The notes under the pieces were generated by a model. The model did not search any database, was not told where the DNA came from, and saw only the letters and a list, made by a program, of their open reading frames with translations. Shown here piece after piece: positions 46,145 to 55,831 of a DNA stretch of 64,000 nucleotides (its first letter is position 1; every line of letters starts with the position of its first letter). The position numbers and the translations under genes are program-made. Source of the DNA: Fabrea salina (Eukaryota > Ciliophora > Heterotrichea > Heterotrichida > Fabreidae); contig JALIHJ010000032.1 in NCBI GenBank assembly GCA_022984795.1, forward strand, positions 186,001-250,000, in the 5' to 3' direction.

Positions 46145-47911
46145 TTACTTCTTACTGAATATTTCTTTGCAGTCGTCTTCCGTGAAGAGTTGCATAAGGT
46201 CTTCTTTGTCTAGGAGGTTTGGTTGTTTTTTGGTGTGGAGGTCCTGCCAAGTCACTAAGTCGTCTCGTTTAACGATCTTAGGCATCTGGTACTTAACTTT
46301 CTTTTTGGAGACAGAAAAGGACCGGTCAGTTTGCTTGTTTTCTTTCCACTCCTGAAGTTTTTTCTTAACTTGTGAGTGGTCGCGGAACTTGTACCTTTTA
46401 CTTAAGTCGTTTTCAGGAATTCTGGAAAGTTTGTCGCTCGAAAAGGGCAAACCAAACCCTTTGGCCTTGTTGAGGTAAGCGTTGGGGTCGTGCACTTCCA
46501 AAAACAAGTAAAGTTTTTGCTTCTTTTCTTCAACAGAGAGTTCAGATATCTTTTCCCCAGTAGTTAAGTCAAAGTTGCTGTTGAAAAAAAGAACTGCCAC
46601 ACTTTCTAAGCACTCAAAAAACTGGTTAAGTGACATAACTCGGGAGTTGGAGGAAAACTTTTTGAAGAGTTGCTGTGCTTGTGTTTTTGAAATAGTGGGG
46701 TAGGACTTGTTCCGGCCTGTAAGTCCAAAGTCGTTGCAGAACTTAATGAACTTGCCAATGTTCCAGAGCTCTGAGTCTTTGTTTATGGACTCAAAAGTAG
46801 GAGTCCTGCCAAGCATTTGGTGCTGCTTTGCGTAGAACAAAAACACTTCTTTGACACCTTTAATCTGTTGTTTCAGAAAAGAGTCCCCGTTGTCCTGCAA
46901 GTTGTTTTTCAAGTAAGACTGCCTGACTTCTTTAAGTCCTTTTAAAATGCTTTCAGCTTCCTGAGTAAGGTCTGGGTCCTGAGTTGAGTCTTTGAGTTGA
47001 GTGTATTCTTGGATGCTGTTTTCAAGCATCCTACCCAAAGAAACTTTCTTAAAAGCTTCTTTTTGGGCCCACTCTTCAATCAAAGCAACTGACTGACTCA
47101 AACCTAAACTTTGGTACCTTTGTTTTTCTGAGTAGTTTCTGTACCTGTTCTCCACCATCCTGTCGAACAAAAACAGGTCTCCTTTTTTCAGGTTAACTTT
47201 AAACAGTTTAAGGAGTTCTCGCAAAAAGTCTTTGAGTTTAAAGGCCTCTACAAGTTCTGATTGTTGTGAGTAACTACTGAACAAGTCCAGCACTTGAGGA
47301 AAGTACTCTTGTATGTAAGGAGTGATCCAAGACCCTCCTCTCGAAGGCGGTTTAGAATGCGACTTTGGGTTTTGTTTGTTCTTAGGCAGCCTTTCGCGCG
47401 AGTAGTCTGAAACTCGCGAAGTGTGTCCAGACTTGCTTTGGAACTCGTGAGGACTTACAGACTGACTTGGCGGGTAGTAAGGAGTTTGTTGTCTTATCTG
47501 GACATTTTTTTTCCTGGGAGTTGTTTTTTCAGGGGTCTGAACCTTAGACTCTTCTTCAGAGTTTCTTTGCTCTGGTTTTTCTTGAATGTGCACTTGCTTG
47601 GAGTTACTTTCTGGTTCTTGCTTAAGTTTGCTTTCAACGAAATTTTTAAATCTTGTGTAAAACATTTCACTAGTGATTTTCCTAAGTGGAAGTTACTCGT
47701 TGTCACAAACATCTTCGGGGTCGTCTTGGTTGACAAATGGCTCAAAGTACTTTAAAGCTTCGTTCAGAATGCTTACCTTGAATTTAGCTTGGACTTTTTG
47801 AATGATTTCAGGTAGGTTACTTTCTAAGCTGACAATGCTTTTCTGTGCCTTTTTATTGAAAATAGCCATAACTTCATTGCCGGATTCGAGGTCGTTCAAC
47901 AGATCTTCCAT
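46145..47911 (-). CDS. Unknown helical protein with hidden first exon (one 15-nt intron)
   Basis: 583 residues: the first exon starts at the ATG at 47911 (MEDLLNDLESGNEVMAIFNK), with an intron at 47682-47696. The joined frame continues DNEKITSEMFYTRFKNF. A Ser/Pro/Lys-rich linker follows, then a helical body of about 350 residues. The segment WNIGKFIKFCNDFGL ... KTQAQQLFKKFSSNSRVMSLNQFFECLESVAVLFF looks like a degenerate EF-hand pair, a pattern common in ciliate and other protist proteins with calcium-independent helical hands. The C-terminus is basic (VKKKLQEWKENKQ) with a short acidic end. Family not recognised. It is divergent from the pseudokinase gene (38 bp), so the two could be co-regulated. 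Confidence 0.75.
47682..47696 (-). other. 15-nt intron in the unknown helical protein gene
   Basis: GTAACTTCCACTTAG on the minus strand, with GTAA/AG borders and A at position 10. It contains the in-frame TAA that splits the first 71 codons from the rest. Its 5' half is almost the same as in the LamG and zinc-protein introns (GTAACTT). Confidence 0.9.
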
Positions 47912-47949
47912 TATTTATCAGTCTCAGAAAGCAATTAAACAATACTGAA

Positions 47950-50067
47950 ATGGCAAACTCTGTTCCCAGCACAATTGGTAACTATGTAATTATTACTCAG
48001 CAAGTCCAAGAAGCCCTTCCCAGCAAAGGAAACTGTCTCTACTACAAAGGCCTTTCGCCCAAACAAGCTCCTGTGTTTCTGAAATGTGTACCGCTTAACT
48101 CAATAAGTTCTGAAAAACTGCTTTCTTTGCAGCTCCAGGTTTCTCTTTTGAAGTCTATTTTCCACACCCACTTAAACCCTTACTTAGAAACTTTCAGCAC
48201 TCAAGAACACCTTGTTATAGTGTCTTCAGCTATTTCAGCAACTGCGCTTCCTGATGCAATCAAGCACACAGGCCACTTTTCTGAAGATCTGACAGTTAAG
48301 TACATTGAACAGATCTGCAGGGCCTTGATGGAGTTGCACTCGCAAGGAGTCGCCCACGGGAACTTAGTTCCCGAAAGCATTTTACTGACTTGGGAAGGAG
48401 AGGTTAAACTTGTTGAGTACGGACTTTCAGGAGATGCTGACCCTACTGACGACGTTTTGCAGTTTGCTGAAGTCATTAAGTTGATGGTTCAAAAGTCCAC
48501 CAAAAAAGAACTCTCTGAAAACTTGGTTGACTTAATCAAAGGAATGGAAGAACCTAAAGAAAACAGACTAACTGCTGAAGAAGTTCTGACCCACCCCTTT
48601 GTTTTGAAGCAAAGAGACTCCAAACACCGCAGACGCGAAGCTAAGTTTGACATTGAAGAAAAGGAAGAACTAGTTCTTTCTCCTCAAGAACCTTTTAAGT
48701 CACCCAAAACCCACATCACTAAGTCAACACTCATCACTAGCTCCTACAACTCACCGAAACAAAGAAGCAACCGGTCATCTTTTTTGGCTGGATTTGACCA
48801 GTCTGACTTGTTCGAAAACTTAACTACTGACTCTGAACTTTTGATGGACACACTAGAAACAATGCTGACTCACTTGCAAAGCAGTCCTAACGAAAAAGAG
48901 ATATTTGTAAGGTGTTTTTTGAACTTCAAAGAGATTCTAGAAACTTCAGACAAACCTGAACCTGTTAAACTCACCCTGAAAATAATCACTAGTGTTTCTG
49001 AAAACTCCAAAACAACCCTAGAAAAAGTGGCAACGACTGGACTGTTGACTACAGTACTGCACTACTCAGGTGATGAAAACGAAAGAGAGTCCAGAGTAGA
49101 AGTGGCGTACTTAATAGCTCAGTACTTCCAAGACGAAAGCCTGATGAAGCTTTGTTTGGCTTCAGGGGGACTGGAAGCCCTGCCCCAACTACTGGATGTG
49201 GACTACGAAGAAAACAAAGACCTTGTGCTGATTGCGCTGGACTGCATGAAACCTCTTTGCCAGAGTTACGAAAGTCTTAGAATCTGGAGTACTTCAGGAG
49301 TCATTGAAAGGCTCATAATGGCTTTTGCTTCAATGATCCAGGAAGAAGGAACTTACCTGCTCAAAACTGCAGAGATGATTTACGAGTTTGCAAAAGGCCC
49401 CAAACCTGAGTGCATGTGTGCCCACGAAGTTTTGAACTTACTTTTGTACTCAATCAAAGACGCTCCAGACTCTATTCTGGTGATCCTTATCCAGGCCTTA
49501 GGGTACATAAACCAAGACGCTTTAGAAAACGCAGGGGGAATAGTTGACTTGGTTTCTTTTTTGAAAAGAGGAGACAAAGTCTGTGAAGAAACCCTCAAGA
49601 TACTGATTCTATTGTGCGAAAACAGTTTAGGAAGGATTGAACAGGTAGCTTTGGCTGGAGCAGTGCCTGTCTTACTAGAAATCATTAGGTGCGGACATGC
49701 GTATGCAAGTTTAGCTTTAGAGTTAATCAGCTTCATGCCTACTGCTTCTGAAGCTTCACGGTTCCACCTCAGGAAGAACAAAACTCTTAAGTTGCTGGTA
49801 CAGTTTCTGTATAATGATAAAGTGGTTGGCTTACTCGGAAAATGGATTAAAATGGACAAGTACTTGGAAAGCGAAGTCTTGGAGCCTGATACTATTGAGG
49901 CTCTGGGGTACAGACTCAGTCAAGAAACCAAACTAATTAAGTGGGAAGGCATTTTGGAGAGTTCGCACAGCATCAGAAGGGCTTTGTACGAAGACGTCAA
50001 ACAAAGAGACGGGAACAAACAAGTCCTTAACCTTATCAATCAAATCATTAACCGAGCTGACATGTAA
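47950..50067 (+). CDS. Pseudokinase with C-terminal helical (ARM/HEAT-like) repeats
   Basis: 705 residues. Residues about 10-220 have a protein-kinase fold: FLKCVPL carries the position of the ATP lysine, and the helix YIEQICRALMELHSQGVAHGN is well kept. The catalytic loop is HGN (VAHGNLVPESILL) instead of HRD, and the DFG is VEYG (VKLVEYGLS), so phosphotransfer is very unlikely. The glycine loop is not recognisable. A Ser/Lys linker (about 220-290) leads into about 400 residues of ARM/HEAT-like helices (LLTTVLHYSGDENERESRVEVA, SGGLEALPQLLDVDYEENKDL, AGAVPVLLEIIRCGHAYASLA). The order of kinase then ARM recalls Cdc7/MAP3K-epsilon and Fused/ULK4; the lobe looks closest to the first. Such proteins are scaffolds, often in ciliary or cytokinetic control. 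It precedes the EF-hand/C2 gene by 33 bp. Confidence 0.8.
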   Translation: MANSVPSTIGNYVIITQQVQEALPSKGNCLYYKGLSPKQAPVFLKCVPLNSISSEKLLSLQLQVSLLKSIFHTHLNPYLETFSTQEHLVIVSSAISATALPDAIKHTGHFSEDLTVKYIEQICRALMELHSQGVAHGNLVPESILLTWEGEVKLVEYGLSGDADPTDDVLQFAEVIKLMVQKSTKKELSENLVDLIKGMEEPKENRLTAEEVLTHPFVLKQRDSKHRRREAKFDIEEKEELVLSPQEPFKSPKTHITKSTLITSSYNSPKQRSNRSSFLAGFDQSDLFENLTTDSELLMDTLETMLTHLQSSPNEKEIFVRCFLNFKEILETSDKPEPVKLTLKIITSVSENSKTTLEKVATTGLLTTVLHYSGDENERESRVEVAYLIAQYFQDESLMKLCLASGGLEALPQLLDVDYEENKDLVLIALDCMKPLCQSYESLRIWSTSGVIERLIMAFASMIQEEGTYLLKTAEMIYEFAKGPKPECMCAHEVLNLLLYSIKDAPDSILVILIQALGYINQDALENAGGIVDLVSFLKRGDKVCEETLKILILLCENSLGRIEQVALAGAVPVLLEIIRCGHAYASLALELISFMPTASEASRFHLRKNKTLKLLVQFLYNDKVVGLLGKWIKMDKYLESEVLEPDTIEALGYRLSQETKLIKWEGILESSHSIRRALYEDVKQRDGNKQVLNLINQIINRADM

Positions 50068-50100
50068 ATAGTAGTGATAAATGGAACTAATAAGTTTAGC

Positions 50101-52614
50101 ATGGATGAAACCATTTCCGAACAAGCACAAAAAATACAAAAAAGGATACTTGAAAAGGCCCGAACTCACTCAGTGAGTAGTTTGCAGGTGGAGGAGGTTT
50201 GTTTCACTCTTATGTGGAGTTCCTTTGGTGAGTTGTACCAAGAAGCCACAGGACTTTCTTGGAGTTCCCAACTCGAAGAGTACTTTTCCAAACTAGTTTT
50301 GCTTCTTGAAACTTCTAACACAGAAAAAGCACTCAGGTTCCAGGCAGGACAGGTGTTTCTTAAAGCCTTGGACTCCTTTTCAGTGTCTGTTGCAAAGCCC
50401 AAAGCTAACCTTAAAGACTACGAGGTCATTGAAAGACTCAAACAGAACTTAAGAGACAACTCCAAAAGCTTCCTTGGGACCTTGGCTGAAATGGATCTGG
50501 ACGGGGACGGACATGTAACTAAGTCCGAACTCGCAACCTGCTTGGAAGACTTGGAAATGGCTCCTCAAGACATAGTTGCTTTGATTACAATTGCAGGGTT
50601 CAAAGAAGGAGTTACACACGTGCCCATTGCTGGTTTGTCAGAAATTCTGTTGAAAAACGAAAAAGAAGCTAAGGAAGAAAAACTCTTACTAAAGGTATTC
50701 AATGCACTTTGCAGAAAAGGCAGGAAACTAAAGGACGTGTTTAGGTTCTTAGACACCAACAAAGACGGAGAAGTCACTTTGCAAGAAATGAGAAATGGAC
50801 TTAACAGACTCTGCATAAACCTTAACTACAAAGACTGCAAAACTCTTTTCAACATATTTGACATTGATAAAAATGGAAGCATTTCTTTGGATGAACTCAA
50901 CTCAAGACTTAGAATCTACCAACCCAAAGAAGAGTCCCAAGTTCCTGACACCCTAAACGGCACACTTACTGTCATGATTGTAAAGGGACTCAATTTGCCT
51001 GCAGAAAGCAAGTGCATTCGGCTGAAGTTGGGAAATTTGCCTGACCATAGAACTCCAGAAAAACTAGGAGCTAGTCCTGTGTGGAAATACAAAGCAGTTT
51101 TTGCTGTTCAAAACACTGACTTAGTTCCTAACCAGTTAATTCTAGAAGTGCTGAGTGGAAACAGAATTACTGGAGTTACAGAGTTGCCTGTGTACAAGTG
51201 CTTCCACAACCCAGACCAGGTTGCCATCAAAACCGGGGTGAACCTGAGAGACTTGTCTGGAAGAAAGTCAGGGGCTGTTTTAGTTCAGTGCAAGTGGCAA
51301 AACTCAGTTGCTGAGACAGAAAACAGCCAAGGTGAACTAAGCATGCAACTAGTTAGAGGAAAGAACCTGCCCTCTTCTTACTTTGAGTTCAGACTCAACG
51401 AAAAAGTAGCTTCTTCCCACATGGGTCCTGTGTGGGGCCAAAGTGTTAAGTTGGTGCCTGTGGCTTTTGACTCTGATCAGGTTTTGTCTGTGCGCGGGTA
51501 TTCTTCTCTTGACGACAGGTTGTTTGCTTTAAAGGAAATCCCTATGTCTTATGTGTTTGCCAAACCTAACAGAAAACTTAACGTAGAACTAAAACTTACT
51601 TCCAGTAGTTCTTTGCTTTTGCACTTAGAATGGAGACCACTTGAAAGCAGTGAAGAGGCTGAAGTTGAGTCTGTAGTTAAAATTCAGTCCCTTTGGCGCA
51701 GAATGATTGTTCAAAACCAATACAAAAAAATCCAAGAACAAAACAAAAGACTCCTAGGAAGAGAGTCCCTCAAGTCCCAAGACCGAGTGTACGCTGTAAG
51801 CTTTTATTCTTTGGACTCTCAAAGGATGCAGTTAGAGTTGCACCCTGCAGACACCGTCCAAGCACCTCTAAACCTTGTACTGCACAAACTCATACTGCCT
51901 TTTGGAGATATCAAAGAAACCTTGCAAACCCTCAGTGTTACTCCTTACCAACAACTCACACAAACTCCTTCGCGGAAAAGCGCCAGAGGAAACCTCAACA
52001 TCCAAGTGCTGAGTTACGAAGGTCTGGAAGAGTGCTGGCTCAGGTTTGAAGTAGAGGGTTTAGAAAGTTCAGTTAAAGTGCACAAGTCAAATCAAGTACG
52101 CTTAGAAAGAGTCTGTTTTGTACAACAACCCCAAAACATTAAACTAGGCATTTACTCAGAAACCAACGAACTAATGCTTGAAAAGCAACTGTACTGGTTG
52201 CACGCAGTGGCCTTTCCTTTACAGTGGACTGAACCCTTTTTGTGCAAGCTGAAAGGAGACTCTTACATCAACTTCCAGTATAAATGGGAAAACTTACTTA
52301 CGAGTGAAGAAGAAAAAGAAGCTGCTCAGAGAATCCAAACAGCTTGGAAGCAACTCAGTTTAAGTGAAGTAAAAGCGTTGGGAAAGTTAAAACTAGTTAA
52401 GAAAACAACTACTAGACAACACGACAGGGTGTTTTGTGTGTGCCTGAGAGAGAACCAACAAACTAGAGTTCTGCAACTGCACATTGCAGACGACCCCCTG
52501 GTTCCAGCCTTTGAAGTTTTGGACTCCATTGAAGTTCCTTTTGACTTGGACTCAGAACAACTTTTCCAAAGCGTTGATATTTCTGAGGATAGAAAGTTAA
52601 GTTTAGTTAATTAA
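50101..52614 (+). CDS. EF-hand / C2-like / IQ protein, probable calcium-binding scaffold
   Basis: 837 residues from the ATG at 50101. A helical N-terminus is followed by three recognisable EF-hand loops: DLDGDGHVTKSE (about residue 134), DTNKDGEVTLQE (about 218) and DIDKNGSISLDE (about 255). Each has the Asp/Asn ligands and the terminal Glu. From about 280 onward come repeated beta-rich segments of C2-like type (GTLTVMIVKGLNLPAESKCIRLKLG, GELSMQLVRGKNLPSSYFEFRLN, GNLNIQVLSYEGLEECWLRFEVEG). IQ-like calmodulin-binding helices sit between them (VVKIQSLWRRMIVQNQYKKI and AAQRIQTAWKQL). The combination suggests a Ca2+-regulated membrane or cortical scaffold. In the C2-like parts the usual Asp ligands are sparse, so they may be structural. 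I do not know an exact family. Confidence 0.75.
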   Translation: MDETISEQAQKIQKRILEKARTHSVSSLQVEEVCFTLMWSSFGELYQEATGLSWSSQLEEYFSKLVLLLETSNTEKALRFQAGQVFLKALDSFSVSVAKPKANLKDYEVIERLKQNLRDNSKSFLGTLAEMDLDGDGHVTKSELATCLEDLEMAPQDIVALITIAGFKEGVTHVPIAGLSEILLKNEKEAKEEKLLLKVFNALCRKGRKLKDVFRFLDTNKDGEVTLQEMRNGLNRLCINLNYKDCKTLFNIFDIDKNGSISLDELNSRLRIYQPKEESQVPDTLNGTLTVMIVKGLNLPAESKCIRLKLGNLPDHRTPEKLGASPVWKYKAVFAVQNTDLVPNQLILEVLSGNRITGVTELPVYKCFHNPDQVAIKTGVNLRDLSGRKSGAVLVQCKWQNSVAETENSQGELSMQLVRGKNLPSSYFEFRLNEKVASSHMGPVWGQSVKLVPVAFDSDQVLSVRGYSSLDDRLFALKEIPMSYVFAKPNRKLNVELKLTSSSSLLLHLEWRPLESSEEAEVESVVKIQSLWRRMIVQNQYKKIQEQNKRLLGRESLKSQDRVYAVSFYSLDSQRMQLELHPADTVQAPLNLVLHKLILPFGDIKETLQTLSVTPYQQLTQTPSRKSARGNLNIQVLSYEGLEECWLRFEVEGLESSVKVHKSNQVRLERVCFVQQPQNIKLGIYSETNELMLEKQLYWLHAVAFPLQWTEPFLCKLKGDSYINFQYKWENLLTSEEEKEAAQRIQTAWKQLSLSEVKALGKLKLVKKTTTRQHDRVFCVCLRENQQTRVLQLHIADDPLVPAFEVLDSIEVPFDLDSEQLFQSVDISEDRKLSLVN

Positions 52615-52724
52615 CTAGTCCTAAGTGTCTCCAAACAAAGTATCTTGTTAAGAACTAAAGCTGAGGGGCAACACTTTGTTGTAAGTAAAAACTTTTAATT
52701 TCCGGTTAGTGTGGAGTATCGCCA

Positions 52725-52739
52725 TTTCTAGAAGCTTCG
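52725..52739 (+). promoter_or_regulatory. Three-unit heat-shock element upstream of HSP90
   Basis: The sequence TTTCTAGAAGCTTCG contains three contiguous inverted 5-bp units (nTTCn, nGAAn, nTTCn) that exactly match the heat-shock factor consensus. It lies 40 bp upstream of the HSP90 ATG and nowhere near another start. Strong positional support for HSF control of this gene. Confidence 0.85.
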
Positions 52740-52778
52740 AACAAACATAAATGCTAACCTCAGATAAGCAACTATAAT

Positions 52779-54866
52779 ATGTCTGAAACCTACGCTTTCA
52801 ATGCTGACATCCAGCAACTGATGTCTCTGATCATCAACACTTTCTATTCGAACAAAGAAGTCTTCCTCAGGGAACTGATTTCCAACTCTTCAGATGCTTT
52901 GGACAAAATCCGTTTTCTGTCACTCACAGACCACGAAGTTTTGGCAGCAGAACCCGAACTGAAGATTAAAATCATTCCTGACAAAACCAACAACACCCTC
53001 ACTATTTGGGACACTGGTATCGGAATGACCCGCGAAGACATGGTGCGCAACCTAGGAACCATCGCCAAGTCAGGTACAAAAGCTTTTATGGAAGCTTTAA
53101 GTTCTGGGGCCGACATCAGTATGATTGGTCAGTTCGGTGTGGGGTTCTACTCAGCTTTCTTGGTAGCCGACAGAGTAGTTGTGGTTAGTAAAAACAACGA
53201 CGACAAGCAGTACAAGTGGGAAAGCACAGCTGGAGGTACCTTCACAGTGGAAGAAGACGACGGGGAAGAAATCAAGCGAGGCACAAGGATCGTGCTGCAC
53301 ATGAAAGACGACCAACTGGAGTTCTTGGAAGAAAAAAGACTCAAAGACCTGATTAAGAAACACTCGCAGTTCATTGGGTTCCCCATAGAACTCTACGTGG
53401 AAAAGACCACTGAAAAAGAAGTGACTGAAAGTGAAGACGAAGAAGAAGACAAGGAAGAAGAAAAACCCAAAATCGAAGAAGTCACTGAAGAAGAAGAAAA
53501 GAAAGAAAAGAAGAAAAAGAAGGTCAAGGAAGTCTCTCACGAGTACGAACAAATCAACAAAACCAAACCTATCTGGATGAGGGCCCCTGAAAGCGTCACC
53601 AAAGAAGAGTACTCCTCCTTCTACAAAGCCCTCACAAACGACTGGGAAGAACACCTGGCCTGCAAGCACTTCTCTGTGGAAGGACAACTAGAATTCAAAG
53701 CCCTACTTTTTGTGCCCAAACGCGCACCCTTCGACATGTTCGAAACTAGGAAAAAGAAAAACAACATCAAATTGTACGTAAGAAGAGTCTTTATCATGGA
53801 CGACTGCGAAGAAATCATTCCTGAGTTCCTGAACTTCGTGAAGGGCGTCGTGGACAGCGAAGACCTGCCCCTCAACATTTCACGTGAAACTCTCCAACAA
53901 AACAAAATCCTGAAAGTCATCCGCAAAACCCTCGTAAAGAAGTGCATTGAGATGTTCAACGAAATCGCTGAAAACGACGAAGACTACAAAAAGTTCTACG
54001 AACAGTTCTCCAAGAACCTCAAACTGGGAATTCACGAAGACTCTACTAACAGAGCAAAGCTGGCTGAGTTGCTCAGGTACCACACCTCCAAGAGTGGAGA
54101 CGAAGTGGTTTCCCTGAAAGAGTATGTTTCCAGGATGAAGGAAGACCAAAAGGAAATCTACTACATCACTGGTGAGTCCCGCCAGGCAGTTGCTAACTCT
54201 CCGTTCATTGAAGCCCTCAAAAAGAGAGGAATCGAAGTCATCTACATGGTTGACCCCATTGACGAGTACGCAGTGCAGCAACTCAAGGAGTTCGACGGGA
54301 AAAAACTCAGGAACTGCACCAAAGAAGGACTTGATTTGGGAGAAACTGAAGAAGAAAAGAAACAAAGAGAAGAAGAAAAAGCCCAGTTCGAGGGCTTGTG
54401 CAAACAAATCAAAGACACTTTGGGCGACAAAGTCGAAAAAGTAGTTGTGAGTTCAAGGATTTCAGACTCCCCCTGTGTGCTTGTCACTGGAGAGTACGGC
54501 TGGACTGCCAACATGGAAAGAATCATGAAAGCCCAGGCCCTCAGAGACAGCTCCATGACTAGTTACATGGTTTCCAAAAAGACTATGGAAATCAACCCCA
54601 AACACCCCATCATTGTGGAACTCAAAAAGAAGAGTGACGCTGACAAAAGCGACAAAACTGTCAAGGACTTGATTTGGTTGCTCTTCGAAACTTCTTTGTT
54701 GACTTCTGGCTTCACTTTGGAGGAACCTAACGTCTTTGCAAACAGAATTCACAGAATGATTAAGTTGGGACTCAGCATTGACGACGAAGACATGGAAGTA
54801 GAAGCTGAAGAAGACATGCCAGAATTAGAGGGAGAAGCTCCTTCCAATATGGATGACGTAGATTAA
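52779..54866 (+). CDS. HSP90: Cytosolic heat shock protein HSP90
   Basis: 695 residues. The N-terminal ATPase domain is complete: [21 protein letters not shown] with the catalytic Glu, [11 protein letters not shown], and [11 protein letters not shown]. The acidic Lys/Glu linker is at about 215-250. The middle domain has [20 protein letters not shown] and [16 protein letters not shown] with the catalytic-loop Arg. The dimerisation domain ends in [16 protein letters not shown]. The cytosolic family ends in MEEVD for TPR co-chaperone docking; here the last five are MDDVD, a conservative change. HSP90 is an ATP-dependent chaperone for kinases and other clients. A perfect heat-shock element lies 40 bp upstream. 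It converges with the GPCR gene, 9 bp between stops. Confidence 0.98.
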   Translation: MSETYAFNADIQQLMSLIINTFYSNKEVFLRELISNSSDALDKIRFLSLTDHEVLAAEPELKIKIIPDKTNNTLTIWDTGIGMTREDMVRNLGTIAKSGTKAFMEALSSGADISMIGQFGVGFYSAFLVADRVVVVSKNNDDKQYKWESTAGGTFTVEEDDGEEIKRGTRIVLHMKDDQLEFLEEKRLKDLIKKHSQFIGFPIELYVEKTTEKEVTESEDEEEDKEEEKPKIEEVTEEEEKKEKKKKKVKEVSHEYEQINKTKPIWMRAPESVTKEEYSSFYKALTNDWEEHLACKHFSVEGQLEFKALLFVPKRAPFDMFETRKKKNNIKLYVRRVFIMDDCEEIIPEFLNFVKGVVDSEDLPLNISRETLQQNKILKVIRKTLVKKCIEMFNEIAENDEDYKKFYEQFSKNLKLGIHEDSTNRAKLAELLRYHTSKSGDEVVSLKEYVSRMKEDQKEIYYITGESRQAVANSPFIEALKKRGIEVIYMVDPIDEYAVQQLKEFDGKKLRNCTKEGLDLGETEEEKKQREEEKAQFEGLCKQIKDTLGDKVEKVVVSSRISDSPCVLVTGEYGWTANMERIMKAQALRDSSMTSYMVSKKTMEINPKHPIIVELKKKSDADKSDKTVKDLIWLLFETSLLTSGFTLEEPNVFANRIHRMIKLGLSIDDEDMEVEAEEDMPELEGEAPSNMDDVD

Positions 54867-54875
54867 ATAATACTT

Positions 54876-55745
54876 TTATTCTATGATAGAACGCCTTCTA
54901 GCTAAACTTAAAGCTTCTTCAGGAATGTCCACATAGGGCCTGCAGCAAAGTTTCCTTTTAATAGCTTCTCTCACAGTTTCAGTAAATCCGTAAACAAAAG
55001 CGTTAAGTGTTCCTGTCATGCACATTGTGACTGTTGCAATCACTGTCAGGACGTAGTTGGGGTCTTCTGGGTTAAGAAAGTCAAAAATCCTCTTTATGAA
55101 CACAATTGAGTAACTAACTATCAACACAACTGGGTAGAGAGTTAGTCTGTAAGCAAAAGTTTTAGCACCACTTTCTTCTCCCATGCAAGCAAATTCTTGG
55201 TTGATTTCCTTGATTACTTTAGTCAAGGCAACAGTATTATAAGTTATTACGACAAACAAGGGCAAGTAAAAACAAACAACTCTCCAAATAACACCCCACG
55301 TGTACCGGTCCCCGTCGTCTCTAATCCAGCACCAGCCCTGTGCGTCTCCATAACTGTCAGTTATAAAAGGAAGGCATAAAAACACCACAGGAACCAAGTA
55401 ACCTATCAGAAGCATTCTGAGTTCAAGTTTCTCAGCTTCCTTTTCAAGCACCATCACGCAGTACAAGCTGTAGGCTATTATGCTTGACCATAATATTTCG
55501 CAAAAAGAGGTGTATTGCAGAACTATCGCTTGCAAAGTGCACAAACTTCCTTCGTTAAGCATCAGGCCAATTGAGTAAAACACTTCGTTTATTGTCAGGT
55601 AAATTATGAGTCTAAACCCGAAAGAACGGATTTCTTTGCACAGCAAAAACACTGTGATGATAAAAACATTCGAAAAAAGGCTTAGTAAACTAATCCAGAA
55701 AAGCAGGTTAGATATAACTGCGTTTTGGTCGTCATTCAAAGACAT
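54876..55745 (-). CDS. Seven-transmembrane receptor of the cAMP-receptor-like (class E) type
   Basis: 289 residues with seven hydrophobic segments that fill almost the whole length. TM1 starts about residue 12 (LLFWISLLSLFSNVFIITVFL). TM2 follows CKEIRSFGFRLIIYLTINEV. A Cys in the first outer loop (SLCTLQAIVLQYTSFCEILW) pairs with GWCWIRDD in the second. TM5 has FYLPLFVVITYNTVALTKVI, TM6 is VVLIVSYSIVFIKRIFDF, and TM7 ends GTLNAFVYGFTETVREAI before a short basic tail. These points match Dictyostelium cAR-like and related protist receptors. The ligand is unknown. In a ciliate it could sense an external chemical through G proteins or a G-protein-independent route. Confidence 0.82.
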   Translation of the reverse strand: MSLNDDQNAVISNLLFWISLLSLFSNVFIITVFLLCKEIRSFGFRLIIYLTINEVFYSIGLMLNEGSLCTLQAIVLQYTSFCEILWSSIIAYSLYCVMVLEKEAEKLELRMLLIGYLVPVVFLCLPFITDSYGDAQGWCWIRDDGDRYTWGVIWRVVCFYLPLFVVITYNTVALTKVIKEINQEFACMGEESGAKTFAYRLTLYPVVLIVSYSIVFIKRIFDFLNPEDPNYVLTVIATVTMCMTGTLNAFVYGFTETVREAIKRKLCCRPYVDIPEEALSLARRRSIIE

Positions 55746-55831
55746 TTTATTATAGTTGCTACTTGTGTCATAAGAAGCCTGGAATTTGTTATTCTAGAAT
55801 GAAACATTGCCAAAGAGTTCATAATTAAACC

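Noticed and set aside
47693-47911. Separate 72-codon gene
   Set aside because: It is the first exon of the downstream gene; a 15-nt intron removes the TAA.
53151-54407. Long minus-strand frames (178 and 175 codons) opposite HSP90
   Set aside because: Shadows of HSP90's acidic codons, giving Phe/Leu runs. HSP90 itself is intact and conserved over this stretch.
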